Source: Metallyticus violacea (taxonomy: Eukaryota; Arthropoda; Insecta; Mantodea; Metallyticidae). Taken from it: 64,000 nucleotides of DNA. This document shows positions 23,967 to 36,690 of this stretch, in pieces. How positions within the stretch are numbered: the stretch's first letter is position 1; every line of letters starts with the position of its first letter. The stretch spans positions 14,113,001-14,177,000 of the forward strand of contig CM060841.1 in the NCBI GenBank assembly GCA_030762175.1, in the 5' to 3' direction. A model generated the notes under the pieces. It was not told the DNA's origin, searched no databases, and saw nothing but the letters and a program-made list of their open reading frames with translations. Both the position numbers and the translations under genes were made by a program.

Positions 23967-26900
23967 AATGCTGTCTGTGACGTGCATAATCGAACTCCAA
24001 TAATTTAATGGAAGGCTCGATCTACAGTAATGGTTTTCCAACTACTCGGGGATCTTGCATTGAGCTTTCGTTACTGTGTAGGCCAGATTTTCAGATTCGC
24101 AATAAGAGACACATAAATGTTTCACTCAACGACCAGTAGGGGTCGTTCTCTAACCATAAAAATGACAGTCGGTCCAGTTAATACAATATATGTGTTATAT
24201 GCTAGGTATTCATGGTAAGTACACTCAATATATACCACAACATAATCAAGGTGGGTAATCATAATTACAGCTGTTCTTGGCATTATGCTTTACTTTGATA
24301 CTTAGGTCATAAAATCCTTGACAACTAGCATTAAAATATATATTATTTGAGCTTCATTTTTAATTGGATTTGAAGAACTTTTACACTATTCATTGCTCCA
24401 TTTCTTATTAAATATTGAAAATACTCTCTGTACAAATGCGCTAGAGCCCGTAAAAAGTAGAAATTAATATGCTCAAATTAGGAACATCTGTAGGAAGGTC
24501 AATACTGAAACATTTTTTCTTATAATGATTGAAAATTTTGTCCATTTAACAACCTTAAACTATCAAACAAACCCAAAATATTGTTTTCCTTCTCCCATTT
24601 TATTAAATATAAGCAAATTCTCTTACTTTTCTTAGGTTAGATAGTATCAAACAGATAAATGACGTCATAACAACGGCACAGAATGATTGGCCGTACCCGT
24701 TCACCCACGCCAATATTCACACCCCCACCTTAGGCTACTGACGTTAGCACTTGATTCCGATTTCTGTAAATTGAACGTTTCATGCGTTCTGCTTGATTTC
24801 GAAATACAAAAATCAATGAAATTATTTACCTTATAACTTTTAAAAGGGACACAATATTTTCCCCTAAATTACAATACATTTCACATTATACCCGACGTCT
24901 GACAAGTTCAATAAACTTGCCCAGCAATCATTTTTTTCTATATTACATTCTCTGTTCTAACTCTCTGTAACAACCTTCACAAACTCAACTTGCTGAAGAA
25001 TCCGTTTAATTTACTGAGCTCCTGCGTGACGGACTTTAATTTCCTGGCTTCAACGATACTCTCCGTTTCTTAACTTTAATTTCACTCATTTTATACACAT
25101 TATTTGACGTTGTACATATCGTAAATGTGTTTTCTTTGTCCTCCGCTAATATTTATTTCTTTATTTTCTGTAATATGGTCCATAAACCTATGGTCGCCAT
25201 TGTTCGCGTTTTGTAATCCATTTGTCTCCATCAGGGCAGCTCTGTGCATCACCTTTATAGGTTCCTCCATTATTTATCAGGGTTTCCAACTGTTAGGTAA
25301 TTTTACTATATGAATTTTGATACAATTTTGCTATATATTTAAAGAAAAAAATATTTTAAAACTTATAAAAATTATTTTCTCATCATAAATAACATCTTTA
25401 TAACCCACCAGCCAAGAACGAATTAAAGAAGTTTTCGAAAATTGGTTTTTCGGCATTTTTTCTCTTTATACTGCTATGCAATACAACTGGCACAATATAT
25501 GCATACACACAGAAAAGAAAATTAGAACAAGTTTTGCGCATTGTCATTGAAGCATTCAAAACGGCTGTTAACAAAACGTTAACCAGAGGCATGTCAATTG
25601 TTGGTGTCTAGCTGTGAATGGTTCAACCTTCATTATTGATTCCAATTCGTCTTCCCTTCTATGAGCAAGTTAATTTAAAAATAAATAATTAAATATTATT
25701 CATTTTTAGAAATCACTTACTTTTAAACAGTTTTGTATAAAATAATTAAAATGGGCGTTCCTCGATTTCATTAAAATTAAATATTAATATAGATACTAGT
25801 AATATAAAAAATATTGTATGCCACACGAGTGTAAACAAGTTTTATGAGTCCATGAAAATTAACACTCTTGACTTCGCCTTGGGTGCTAAACTTTCTGCTT
25901 TCTACCAATCCAGCTTTACTATCTTGTACCATAAATAACTAATACAAGCGGTCTCTAAGGGCAGCCATTATGTTACGTCGGATGCTATTGTTTTCATGTA
26001 AGACTGACACAAGTTGCGAAACAACTACGCAGTACACGTATTGGCACAACAATTTTTATATACGCAGGAGAATGTACAAATCTCATACTAAGGATGCGTT
26101 CATTAAAGTGCCCCAGAAATCACTTCTGAAGTATTGAATGTTTTTCATGTTCATAACCTCACTTCAGTTTCGTAGCTGCTAAGCACAGAAACATTTCCTT
26201 TTTTCCGCGAAATAAGCAAACTCGCCATTGCTGTTTGTTTATCGTCATGTGGTAACAGACTTTTGTTTCTGCTGTGCTCATCGCAAAAAGAGAATTTCTT
26301 ACATTCCTACGGTTTGAAATTATAATTCTCTTTTGCTCATGGAGCGAAGGGTTTAAGAGGAGGGTCACGATACGTGAACTGCCACTTTAAATACTTACCG
26401 TATTAAGGTACGGAAGGGAAGAAAATTATAAATGTGACAATTATTACATATTCACTCTATCTAGGATTACCATGAATTGGGAAGTTAAAATATTATTACT
26501 TTAGTAACTTATATAACAATAGTTCGTGTTTGGCATATGGGTTATTATATTATTGTTTATTATTATTAAAATGATATGATCACAGTGCCTGTTTTATTGG
26601 GCTCTCCCAAGCTTTACAAGTTCTTGAAATATCCATTTTCTGGACGAGTACTTATGGTATCGGCCTAACCGTACTTTTCGAACACACAATTAGTTTCAAG
26701 AAAGCATTATATCCTTGATAAGATCGAAACATTCTGAACCATGTGTGAATGAGTATTTTCAATTCATTTTAATCTGAAACATTACTTTCACTGCGTATAT
26801 ATTAAGTAGATTTCTCTAAGGCGTCCTTACACTCTTTATAAATACACTCAGCTTGTACTGATGTTCCTGGAAAATAATAAACAAGTTCTTTAAATATCTG

Positions 26901-27049
26901 AAAATTTTCACATCTACTTCGGATTGCATGTAACTGATGAAAAATCTCAAAACTAAGAGAGATGTGACAACCTCATCATATAAATTAAGCTCAGATTTTG
27001 GTAACTACATTGGTGTCCTTCCCATTACTTGATATTTTAAATTAAATTA

Positions 27050-27082
<33 letters not shown>

Positions 27083-27484
27083 TCACTAAGGAAATTGTTT
27101 TTGTGATTTCTTTTATTGCTTCGTACTCAAGTTTAAGGCATAATATAGCATATTTACATTATATAGTGAATCAATCCCGCAATATAAAAGTGTAGACACT
27201 TTTAAGGTATTCTCAAAGTGCAGCATGAGTACGGAAGAGACGGTCAAATTAAATGCAATCTGAACGTACTAAACCGGAACAGTTATCAGCTTTAAGAATT
27301 TTTCGTAATAATTTAATAATCCATTAACATCCGATGCCTTAGAGAATATATATACATATATATATAATGTAACAAATTAACAGTAATTATAACAGTATAA
27401 AAGGATAAAACACTAAGAAAAAGTCACACTTGAGATTGCTATATTTCGAACTCGTGGAGTCCTTCTATGGCAAGAAGACAAGTG

Positions 27485-27533
<49 letters not shown>

Positions 27534-27920
27534 TGTGTGTGAGCGCGCGCGCGCGCCTGTTAACACCCTAGTTGTCGCAATTTTTTTTTCGCATATAATA
27601 AATAGCAAACAATCAATCGAGTTCGGTAACCAGCGACACCAATTTATAATTATTTTCTGGTAGTAGACACACGAGTCATTGCACCATCACAATTTCTGTA
27701 AACTCAACATATAACTTCTGTTTTAGCGCTCTGTATTACAAATTCGACTTGAGGAATTCGCTTAGTTTGCTTTGCTCCTGCGTGACCGACTTTTTAGGAT
27801 GAGTGAACATTGCACAAAAAAGCTCACACACATTTTGCAGGTGATAGCGAGCGAATGCAATAACCAATTGAATCATGGAAGTCGCTTCTCTGGCATATGG
27901 ACAAAAGCGTCTTGCATTTT
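23967..27920. other. No gene recognised; poly-A and alternating-dinucleotide tract
   Basis: AT-rich. It contains a poly-A run at 27,056-27,082 and a TA/TG/CG tract at 27,485-27,556. Segments at 24,964-25,040 and 27,697-27,800 look weakly similar to each other (shared GCTCCTGCGTGAC). Confidence 0.45.
27485..27556. repeat. (TA)n-(GT)n-(GC)n alternating purine-pyrimidine tract
   Basis: Five or so TA steps, about 20 GT steps with single GAG interruptions, and then GCGCGCGCGCGCGC. The composite gives a near-continuous alternating run of about 70 bp. Confidence 0.95.
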
Positions 27921-28195
27921 TGAATGGTATTTAACGCCCGTTTTTACTACTGAGGCACCACAGGCGGTGAACACTGGTATATGAGATGAAATGATATATT
28001 GGGAAAGGAATTTTTTTAATGAAGGAAACGTTCCAGGCCTAAGTTTAGGTTACCTCCCCGGCATTTACCATTTATGAGGACTGAAGAAAACCTAGAAAAA
28101 AACCTCAGTCAGGGAGAACAGTTCAGGTGGGAATCGAACCTCAGAACTCGCGCTCACAAGTCCGCGCCTTAACGACCACGGCCACTCATGGCGGT
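27921..28195 (-). repeat. SINE-B copy, full length
   Basis: This minus-strand copy has 3' end (TTTAACGCCCGTTTTTACTA on the plus strand), body (TACCTCCCCGGCATTTACCA), B box (GGGAATCGAACCTC reversed) and head (AACGACCACGGCCACTCATG). Confidence 0.9.
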
Positions 28196-28545
28196 CATCT
28201 TGCAGTCTTCTAACACTTTCTTATAAGGCTTCTTGATGTAAAACTTAAGTCCAAATTGCACATACTTTCCAATTTTTATTTTGCAAAACATGTTTTACAG
28301 TTGCAATAAATGGAGGTGCTTAGGAACCACAGACTTCAATAGAAGGTAATCACAAACTACCTACTTTCTTTCACTGAAGGAAAAAATAACTATTTAATGT
28401 AGGGCTTTGTGGGTTTACATGCTACAAAATGATATCGGTTGATTCAACATCTTATTATATAGGTAAATGAGTTGTTTGCACAGTCTAATCGAATACTTTG
28501 GTTACAATGTCTCTTATTTCTTACAAAAGTACCGGCTCTTTCATA

Positions 28546-29324
28546 GTTTTGTCGCCCGTTTCACGGTACTGGCTGGTCGGCAGTTAGAACGGTAACCCCC
28601 GGCGAAAGCAGATGTAATGTTCTTGAAACTGATTCAAGTTCTCGCAATTACGTATAAGCACGTATCTTATGACGGGAAATATTGGAAATTTTCTGCTACA
28701 TTTGTGGCATCCTTTTAGAAAATTGTCATTCACACGCATCAGGTCATATTCCAAAAAGGAGTCAATTTACACTAGAAAACATACAAGATCATTGTTGTCC
28801 ACGAATTGCAGGCAGGCGATCCTGATATTCGGGTAAATTTCTGTAATTTGATGCCACAGAACAACCAATGATAGAATAATTAACCTACGTTAATATTCTT
28901 TACTGATGAAGTATGTACCATACACCGACTTTCTGGTTATGCAAGGGGGTTTCGCGAATAAAATCGAGTTTTTCGTACTTCAATACGTGTTACATTACTT
29001 CGAAGTACCAAGTACCATGTTTGATCAGAAAAAAATATTAAGCCTGCATCAATTACTTTATCATAAACATTCCGTAATGTCCAACCACAGAAATTTACCC
29101 GAATATCAGGATCGCCTCCCTGCAATTCGTGGATAACAGGAAGTGAGAAACAATTTTCAAAAAATATGCCAGAAATGTGTGGATTATCATTAGGTGCGTG
29201 TTTATTTTCATTGTAATTGTAGTTGCGAAAATTTGAATCAGTTGTGCTGATATTACATCCGCTTCGCCCGCAGTTACAGCTCTGACTGCCGACCTTCCAG
29301 CTACCGTGAAACGGACGACAAAAA
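28546..29324. mobile_element. Palindromic foldback element of IS630/Tc1/mariner type, 779 bp
   Basis: The ends are inverted repeats: TTTTGTCGCCCGTTTCACGG at 28,547 against the inverse of CCGTGAAACGGACGACAAAA ending at 29,324. TA flanks both sides (28,544-28,545; 29,325-29,326). The inversion continues inward: 28,799-28,843 matches the inverse of 29,089-29,134 almost perfectly (GCGATCCTGATATTCGGGTA in both), and the stretch between is also alignable. Both arms encode the same transposase segment (DPDIRVNFC, then IFF[ST]D) on opposite strands. Each half therefore derives from the same end of a parent element. It is non-coding and could only move with help from a related transposase. Confidence 0.75.
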
Positions 29325-29326
29325 TA

Positions 29327-30079
29327 CGAAATACCTAGTATAAGGCTTTATTACAACTTAAAGCTTAAGAACAGAGTTGAAATATTTACGGTTCATTATG
29401 AACAAATGCTATTGATAGTTATATTCCTGTTAACGCATAATCTCTCAATCTTCTTCTTGTTCAACTTTAAGCAGACTTGTTGAAAATATCGAAATCCAAC
29501 TTGCAAAATAAGAGGTTTTGTCTTACGCTTGTGGCTGCTGGAATTCGTTTTTCTCGATATGGGCTTATTTAAAGAGCACTAATATATATTGTGAAATGCT
29601 CTATCTTCTGCAATAAATTACTAATCATACTATGACTTGTAGCCTATATTGTTTACACACCTATAGAGTATACATGGAATCTAAGCGCCAAAATATTTTG
29701 TGAGGTAAACAGTCAGTTCCTATAGGCTCCCGTGCAAATGGCGGTTTCTGCAATACCACAGATTGGTGGATTTAGCGGTTTTTGCATTATAGTTCATCAA
29801 CATTTCAAATTGACTTTAAATAAAAAGCTGAGTTTCGCAAACTACAAGTAAAATATAACTGTATAATAGGTCTATGAAAGCGTACACAGTTAAAAATTTT
29901 AAAACTGAAATCTTCATTCCTCTTACGTTAAATGGATTTCTGTTTAACAACAATGGGAAAAAAATAGGTTTCAGTTACAAGCATACACAAACAGAAGCGG
30001 GAATGATGTTGCCATATTTCATTTGTGAGATTGTTTAGCAAATAAACCTATTAAACTTGAAGTTGTGGATGCAATGCTA

Positions 30080-30134
<55 letters not shown>

Positions 30135-30411
30135 GAAACTCATCTGGCAAATATTAAAATAATTTGTTTTCGTTGGGATAGACCTTCAGATTTTATCCTT
30201 TTTGAAACAATAATTTCACACTTTTGGCCCTACAGTTCTATTAGGACAATGCCCTTGAATTGTTAACGATCTCAAATCCAGTTCCTACCATCGCGGACTT
30301 GCTGTAGACGGTGGGATCTATCTCTGTGGTTTTCCTGTTCCTTTTTTTAAATACGATTTCTGAATTATTCTTAGTTTTTTTTTTTTTATTGATTTATTTA
30401 TGGAAGCTCTA
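29327..30411. other. No gene recognised
   Basis: AT-rich. Contains the (ATT)n microsatellite at 30,080-30,134. Confidence 0.5.
30080..30134. repeat. (ATT)n microsatellite
   Basis: About 18 uninterrupted ATT/TTA units. Confidence 0.95.
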
Positions 30412-30557
30412 TGGACCCACGGCTTTACTCCCCTTCCGAAGGAAGCCATATTTAGGATTTTTACGCCCGAAAAAATCCATCGATCCTGGCCGGGTTCGAA
30501 CCCGCGATCTTGGGTGTAGGAGGCAAGTATGGTAACTATTACACCACCAGGACCGAC
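30412..30557 (-). repeat. SINE-A copy, 5' half only
   Basis: The minus-strand tRNA-like head (plus-strand TATTACACCACCAGGACCGA) and the first body block (CCCACGGCTTTACTCCCCTT) are present. The 3' half is absent, replaced by a T-rich run at about 30,372-30,390. Confidence 0.8.
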
Positions 30558-33007
30558 ATTATTCTTAGTAAGGAGTAGGAGTATGAACTAGCAAAGAAAC
30601 TTTCTTCTTAAAATGCCTTAAACCAAAACAGTGCATTAATAAGTTTATTATATGATATTAATTTCGTGCTAAACGTCTATTTGGTTCCTTGGCCATAAAA
30701 TATAGCCTGTTTAATTTGAAACGGATTAAGTCCTTCAAGTGCCTATTTTGAGACCCTGACCTTTTAAAGACATAAAACAGCGTATTTATTTAATTCCCTT
30801 GCTTTTCTTTTCAGTTTCTTTTCTCACACAATGTGGGAATATTTTTAGCGAAGACTGGACAAAGAAGGTTAATGACTGCAGTGAAGAGGGGGGGGGGGTT
30901 GGAGAGAGGGTGTGAGTAAATGAAAGGGGGGGGGCGGGCTCAAGAGAAAGGATTCCATTCATGTTTGTGTATTAGTATAAAAAAATTAATCGTGGAAAAC
31001 GTGTGATGCAAGTATATCGACGTGTCTGTGTATTTGTATGTATGCATGTAGATATACATGTGTGTACGTATGTGTATGTGTATGGCCATTTTGATTGTTA
31101 CAAAGACGATATTAGCGTGTACGGACGTAAGCTCCATGCGACAGTTGTGCTTACTTGAATGTAATCTAAAACTGGTACAATAAAAAGTCCATTACTACTA
31201 AAATAGGTATTTTTCTATATTTCGTATCTATCTAATTTGCCTGCAAGTGGGAAACTTTAATAATAAACTGAGTAACTGAAAATAAATGTTTTAGAACTAC
31301 TATAACAGAAGCATGTCATATTTGAATATATTTTATCTTCACGTCGGTATCTTCTGGGGACGCTGGGCCAGGTTAGAATACATCAAAGCATTGCTTATTT
31401 CAATTATTTGAACCATAAAAACGACGCTTAATATTAGTTTTCTGTACACTTCTTATATTTGAGAACTTTTGCGATAAGGAGAGGCTCCAGTAAGTGGATT
31501 ATGATGATAATTCAGATACATACAGACTGTTCCGCTTAGAAATATCGAGAAATAAGTGAAAATATGCAATATATGGTTTATCAACATATCTTTTTCCATA
31601 ATTTGATGTAATAAACATAGGAGCACGATCAATGCAACTCTATGTGTCCACCTCCAGTTACTTTGCAGACATCTAGACTTCATTTATTTCACTCATATTT
31701 CTGTTCTGCTAACCACAAACACGCATAACTTTTTGTTGTGGCATCATCAACTTGTTTTCCGTTACGCATCTGTTGTTTGATGCGTATATCGCCAGGCTTG
31801 TTCTTGCATTAAACATTGGTACTGTATTCATGATCACGCATGCACACGTCTTAACACCATTTGTGTTATATAAATTTGGAGAGTTTGTGTATCTTGTAAT
31901 GTGCTGTTCACAGCATTATTTTTCTCTGTTTATAAAGCCTGGGCATTTATTTCTTGATACCTCTAAGTGGAACACCTTGCGTTTTGACTATCTAATTTGA
32001 GCTGGGAAGTTATGTTTGAGGAATAGAGTTCAAGGCTGCGCTATATTGGCAAATGGATTGGACTATTGAGTGATACCCCTTTACTACATATAGGATATTT
32101 ATGTTTTATAACGCCTGTTCTAAACAGGTAACTTCAAAGCAAATCCAAATTAATCTGAAATATTAATACTTAATTTTGTTCTATTTTAATATTTTATTTC
32201 TCATTTATTTTTATTTTATTTCTTTATTTAACTCTCGGTGACAAATTAATTTCTCTGGTTTCAGGACAGATTTGAGACGTAAAATAAAAAATAAGCAAGA
32301 AGTTCAATCTTATACCACTCAAGAATCTAGGCGGAGAGATTTCTGTCAAGATGTGTAGCCACAAATATTCCCTAGAAGAAACTAGACAATGCAGAGAAAA
32401 TGTTTGTTGGGTCAACTTTACGCAAAAACTACTTAGGACCGACTATCATTCGGTAAGTTTCCTAAATTTGTGCTACGTACTTATTATTTACAAAATTGAT
32501 CTATCAACTTAAATTGATATAAAATACTACTTCTAGTTCATTAAAGAGGTACGAGCTGGGCTGTATCTATAGGCTTATATCAGTATATCAGTTGGTTAAA
32601 GCATTGCTAACTTTGTGTGTTAGTTTGTTTAGAAAAAAAACAGAAGGCACTGAAAGTTTTCCATTCTGAATGTCTGTAAACGAGACCACAGATAACTGCC
32701 AAATGTGGTAATAGGGAAACATGACTTTGATGAAGCTGGGACACTGCATTTAATTTGAGCTATTTATGGAAGTTACAGCAGCATGTTCTGGTGGTGAGGG
32801 AAGCAGAGGGCTAATAGGCAGTTGAATCAACAGACACCTGTTTGACAATAAATTTCATTGTGATTCAGCCACTATACCGGTTCAAACCTTCCTTTAATGG
32901 TGATTATCAAGCACAAAGAGAAGTTTTAAATCTACATTTTAGGAATTCTCTGATCAGCACGGACACGTTGAGAAAGTTCTGTAACTGCACACAAACAATG
33001 TATGATA
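30558..33007. other. No gene recognised
   Basis: AT-rich, with G-rich runs at 30,889-30,898 and 30,926-30,935. No recognised coding motif in the open frames. Confidence 0.5.
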
Positions 33008-33009
33008 TA

Positions 33010-34262
33010 TGAGGGTAGGTCGTAAGTTCAGGCCTAAGCATTTTCTAGATATGTTAATGATAAAACCTATATTTCATTTTTCAACATAATTACCCTTTAT
33101 TACAATACGCTTCTCACATCTTTGAATTAACATTTATAACCCCCCCCCCCAAATAGTCAGAATTCTGTCTGCAAAACGCGCATAAATAGCATCCATTACT
33201 TCTTCGTCACACTTAAATTTCCTTCCTCGAAGGTCCTTCTTGAGTTTTGAGAAGAGGAAATAGTCACTTGGAGCTAGATCTGGGCTGTAGGGTGGATGGT
33301 AGATCTCCTTGAAGTCACATTTCTTCACTGCTTCCTTTGCAACAATAGCTGTGTGCACAGGCGCGTTGTCGTGAAGGCGCATACCACCGCTCAGCTTTCC
33401 TCGCCTTTTATCTTTCATGGAAGCACGTAGTCTGTGCAGTAGGCCAGGATAGTACTCCCCATTTACTGTGGTGTTCCTCTCCTTGAATTCATGAAGAGTA
33501 TTCCTTCACAGTCCTAAAAAGATTGTGGTCATAATCTTCTTGGCCTATATAGGTGGTGCTTCGCCAGATTTACGCCACTCCATTAATTCTCTTTTGGACA
33601 AGAGATCATAGTTTCATCTCCTGTAACAATGATTTGCAGAACTTCTCTCCCGTTGCCACGGCAGAGTTCCAAAAATGCCTGACAGCAATGACTCGTTGCT
33701 GCTTTTGAACTGAGGAAAGAAATCTAGACACCCATCTTGCACTAACCTTATTCATGTTTAAATGTTCATGAATAATTCAAAGAACTGTTGCTTTAGAAAG
33801 ACCCAACCTTGCTGCTATTTCTGTAACTTTGAGCCGCCGGTCTTCCATAATTTCCCTTCCACAAGAACGATGTTTTTCGGAGTGAGCACCTCCAAGGGCC
33901 GACCTTCACGTTCTTCGTCTTCAATGCTTTCTCGACCCATTCGAAAAAGTTTGGCCCATTCTTTTACGGTAGAATATGAGGGAGATGCTTCCCCATTTAC
34001 ACCGTCCAATCGCTGTTTAATTTCATTCGAAGTAAGTCTTCTTTTGGGAAGAACTTAATAACAGCCCGAGACTCTATTTTGAACATGTCACAATCTTCTA
34101 CACATAGCCTTCTTTTGCAACTATGTCTGAACAACTGAACGCAGCGTAGCGGAAGTTACGGCTGCAATTATTTACTTAAGAGATAAGGTATGACACCAGA
34201 TAAGAGTTTTGTGAAGGCATAATCCTTATCGGTGAGGCCGGAAACTTATGGACCTACCCTCG
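33010..34262 (-). mobile_element. Mariner element, about 1.25 kb, both ends present
   Basis: Inverted ends GAGGGTAGGTCGTAAGTTCA (33,011) and the inverse of AACTTATGGACCTACCCTCG (ending 34,262), flanked by TA at 33,008-33,009 and 34,263-34,264. The length is normal for a mariner. The transposase lies on the minus strand and is broken. Confidence 0.88.
33134..34086 (-). pseudogene. Mariner transposase pseudogene
   Basis: On the minus strand the order is complete. The N-terminal DNA-binding part (34,086-33,815) has YSTVKEWAKLFRMGRESIED. The second helix-turn-helix has LGLSKATVL. The C-terminal part (33,418-33,134) has the LHDNAPVHTA block and YSPDLAPSDYFLFSKLKKDL. The HDN and PSD acidic residues of the catalytic triad are kept, but several frameshifts and stops in the middle (about 33,420-33,800) make it inactive. 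It resembles the mariner group that gave rise to SETMAR-type proteins. Confidence 0.8.
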
Positions 34263-34264
34263 TA

Positions 34265-35260
34265 TCTACAATGTCGTCAGAACTTAGCACCTGCCTGCCT
34301 GCACGCATGCTGTGTTGAAATAGGCTAAAAGAGTTATATTCGCTTCGATGTAGTTTGCTAAATTTTTGTTAGTGTTGTTATACCCACATTTGAATCCTCA
34401 AATACTAATCTGCGCCAATCTTCTTCATTTCTTCATACTCGGGCGGGGTTCTTGGAAAATAGAGATTCTATCTTCATTTTTACCACATTTGCAACCATGA
34501 TTTAATTGCTCAATGGTCTTATTCACAATTTCAAACTTTCAGAAGGAGAAATATGCCATTTCCGGAGGTTTCCTTTGCTTTTATACTGCATGGTGTTCTC
34601 ACGAGTGTTATGGCAACTGTATTTATATATTCAATTAGACTGCATACTCAGGATTTTTTGAGGAAGGCCTTCCCTCTCTCTCCCCCAGATGAAATCAATA
34701 TATTGACTTAGAATGATTACCTTGAACCGCTGCAGTCATCATAATATTGTCTATTAACCTAACAAAGACCATTGGAGGCTACTTTCTTTTTCTGAAGCCT
34801 CGTCAACAGAAACCCAAATTTCACCTGTGTAGGGATGCTAGCAGAAGGCACAAACACAGAAACATTTGACTGGCTGCATTATTAATGGTCACAAACAAAA
34901 TAAAACTATTACAAGTTCCGGGTCAGATTTAGCACAGAGAACCCTCCCTTCATCCTCTCTTGTCGCCAAACCAGATCAGTGATGCTCGAGTACTGTTGGC
35001 AGCACTTGGTTGTAAACAACGATTATTCCTTCCTTGGCCGTTGGCAAGGAGCTGCGGAAACTAAGCGAATTCCTCAGGGTGTGGCTAGAGCAGAGAAGTT
35101 ACATATTGTGTTTACAGAAATTGGGAGGAAGCAGTGACTCGTGTGTTTACTACCAGAGCCCACAATTCAAAACATTCACCTCTGGTCATTTCCCTTCTCT
35201 TGTAGAAGACGGGCCAAGCCAGTGTAATCAGTAACCATGCTTTTTTTTTTTCAGAGCCTT
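34265..35260. other. No gene recognised
   Basis: Moderate AT content. The short plus-strand open frame 35,034-35,234 is unrecognised. Confidence 0.5.
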
Positions 35261-35265
35261 TGATA

Positions 35266-35560
35266 ATATACCGATAGAGATTCTGTGTCTTACTGCATCA
35301 ATAATACTTTAACTTCAGCGAATAGTAATCTATGATTTAATAACAGACAAAACTCCACATGGAGTGATATTGAATGACAGTCTATGGTCGGCACGTTTCT
35401 ATTGAGACCAGTTGTTTAGCGATAAGTTTCTCTGTCTTTCCGCACCAATAATATTTTACTTTCAGCCAATAACAGTCTAGGATAAAACAACAAACTCCAT
35501 GTGGAGTGGTGTAATAGCTTCAGCCAAAAGCAGTTTAGTATTAATAGCGGACAAACCAAC
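35266..35560. repeat. Imperfect tandem repeat, 2-3 units of about 145 bp
   Basis: Unit 1 (about 35,273-35,378) and unit 2 (about 35,418-35,508) share CGATA, TTCTCTGTCTTxCxGCA-like, CAATAATA, TTCAGC-AATA and AACTCCA(C/T)(A/G)TGGAGTG blocks. A third partial unit (about 35,509-35,560) repeats TTCAGCCAAxAGCAGT and GGACAAAC. Confidence 0.6.
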
Positions 35561-35810
35561 AGCTGCGAGGGAGTTTATCAGTGTTATTGTTGGTGTATCG
35601 TGTAACGGTTATATATCAAAAGTTTACCGCCTCATTTGATACCGATTGGGTATACGATGAGCGTGGCAGTAATAGAGTAATACTTCACAGTTCATTACAA
35701 TGCTTTTGTCAAAAATAAAACAAATGCATCATTATAAATTATGATTAATTTGTCCTCTTCTTTCTTTCTTTCTTATTTCTTTTTTTATACAATTGAAAAA
35801 AATTAACGCC

Positions 35811-36585
35811 AGAGCGCTTTTTAAAGATCGGTTTTCAGGTGTATGTACCCCTACTTTTAAAGACCCGATTTCCCTAATTTTCAGAATTATTTTTATTATT
35901 TTATTTAAATGATATATATCGAGTTTTGCTGCGGAAAAACTAACGTTGTTACTAGAGCGATTTTTAAATTTTGGGTTTCAGGTAAACCCCTATTCATAAC
36001 AATCTGATTTCACTTATTTTCAGAAATTGTTTTTTCATATTTTATTAACGTGGCTTTTGTTGAGAAAAACAAAAATTGCTACCGCTAGAGTGATTTTTAA
36101 ATTTTGGGTTTCAGATAAACCCCCATTGCTTAAAGTCTGGTTTCGCTGATTTTTCAGAAATTACTTTTCTTGTTTTATTTCAATGGCACATACGATTTTT
36201 AAATGGTTCAATTTTCCTATTTTTCAGCAACCGTTTTTTTTATTTATTTATTTAAATGGTATGTAAGGAGTTTCATTGCAAAGTAATAATTTTTTTTTTA
36301 ATTTTTGGTTTCAGGTGAACCTCCCTGCACTCATATTAGTCTCATTTCGCTGATTTTTAGAAACTTTTAGGGAGGGGGTTAACTCCAATGGCATATACCG
36401 CGTTTCGTTGAGATAACACCAAAATTGAGATTGCTAGAGCGATTTTCAAATTTTCGCTTTAGTTTTAACCTCCCTCCCCCGGTTCAATTTTTGTGGTTAA
36501 CGAACTGTATTAGTCAATTGTTAATTGACCGCTATATACAGAATTTCGTCGAGGAAAAAAAAAATGCGGCCGCTAGAGCGTTAAC
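35811..36585. repeat. Imperfect tandem array, about 135-155-bp units
   Basis: Each unit begins with (C)TAGAGCGATTTTTAAATTTT, then GGTTTCAGGTAAACC, a TTTCxCTxATTTTCAGAAA block and a TTTTATTTxAATGGxxxAT block. Starts are seen at 35,811, 35,954, 36,087, about 36,282, 36,436 and 36,575, with one shortened unit near 36,185-36,280. Units are diverged, so the array is old. Confidence 0.7.
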
Positions 36586-36690
36586 TGTGCTCTGCACTTT
36601 CAGTTTGCTATGCCCAGATTCTGTGTATTCTAATCATAGGTATGGACCACTATGTAAATACTGTACTGTCATAGCATGTCATTTTGGACA
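36584..36690 (+). repeat. Segment shared with the malectin 5' flank, copy 1
   Basis: It aligns in the same orientation with 41,410-41,528: CTGTGxTCTGCAxTTTCAGTTT, GCCCAGATT, TAGGTATGGACCA, TGTAAATA and CATAGCAT(G/A)T(C/A)ATTTTGGACA. It follows directly on the last unit of the tandem array. Confidence 0.7.

Noticed and set aside
24964..27800. Repeat family from similarity of 24,964-25,040 and 27,697-27,800
   Set aside because: Only GCTCCTGCGTGAC and scattered matches are shared; not enough to claim homology by eye.
30057..30266. ORF with a poly-isoleucine run
   Set aside because: It is a translated (ATT)n microsatellite; likewise the poly-Ile ORF at 14,394-14,606 and the Cys/Val run at 27,430-27,663.
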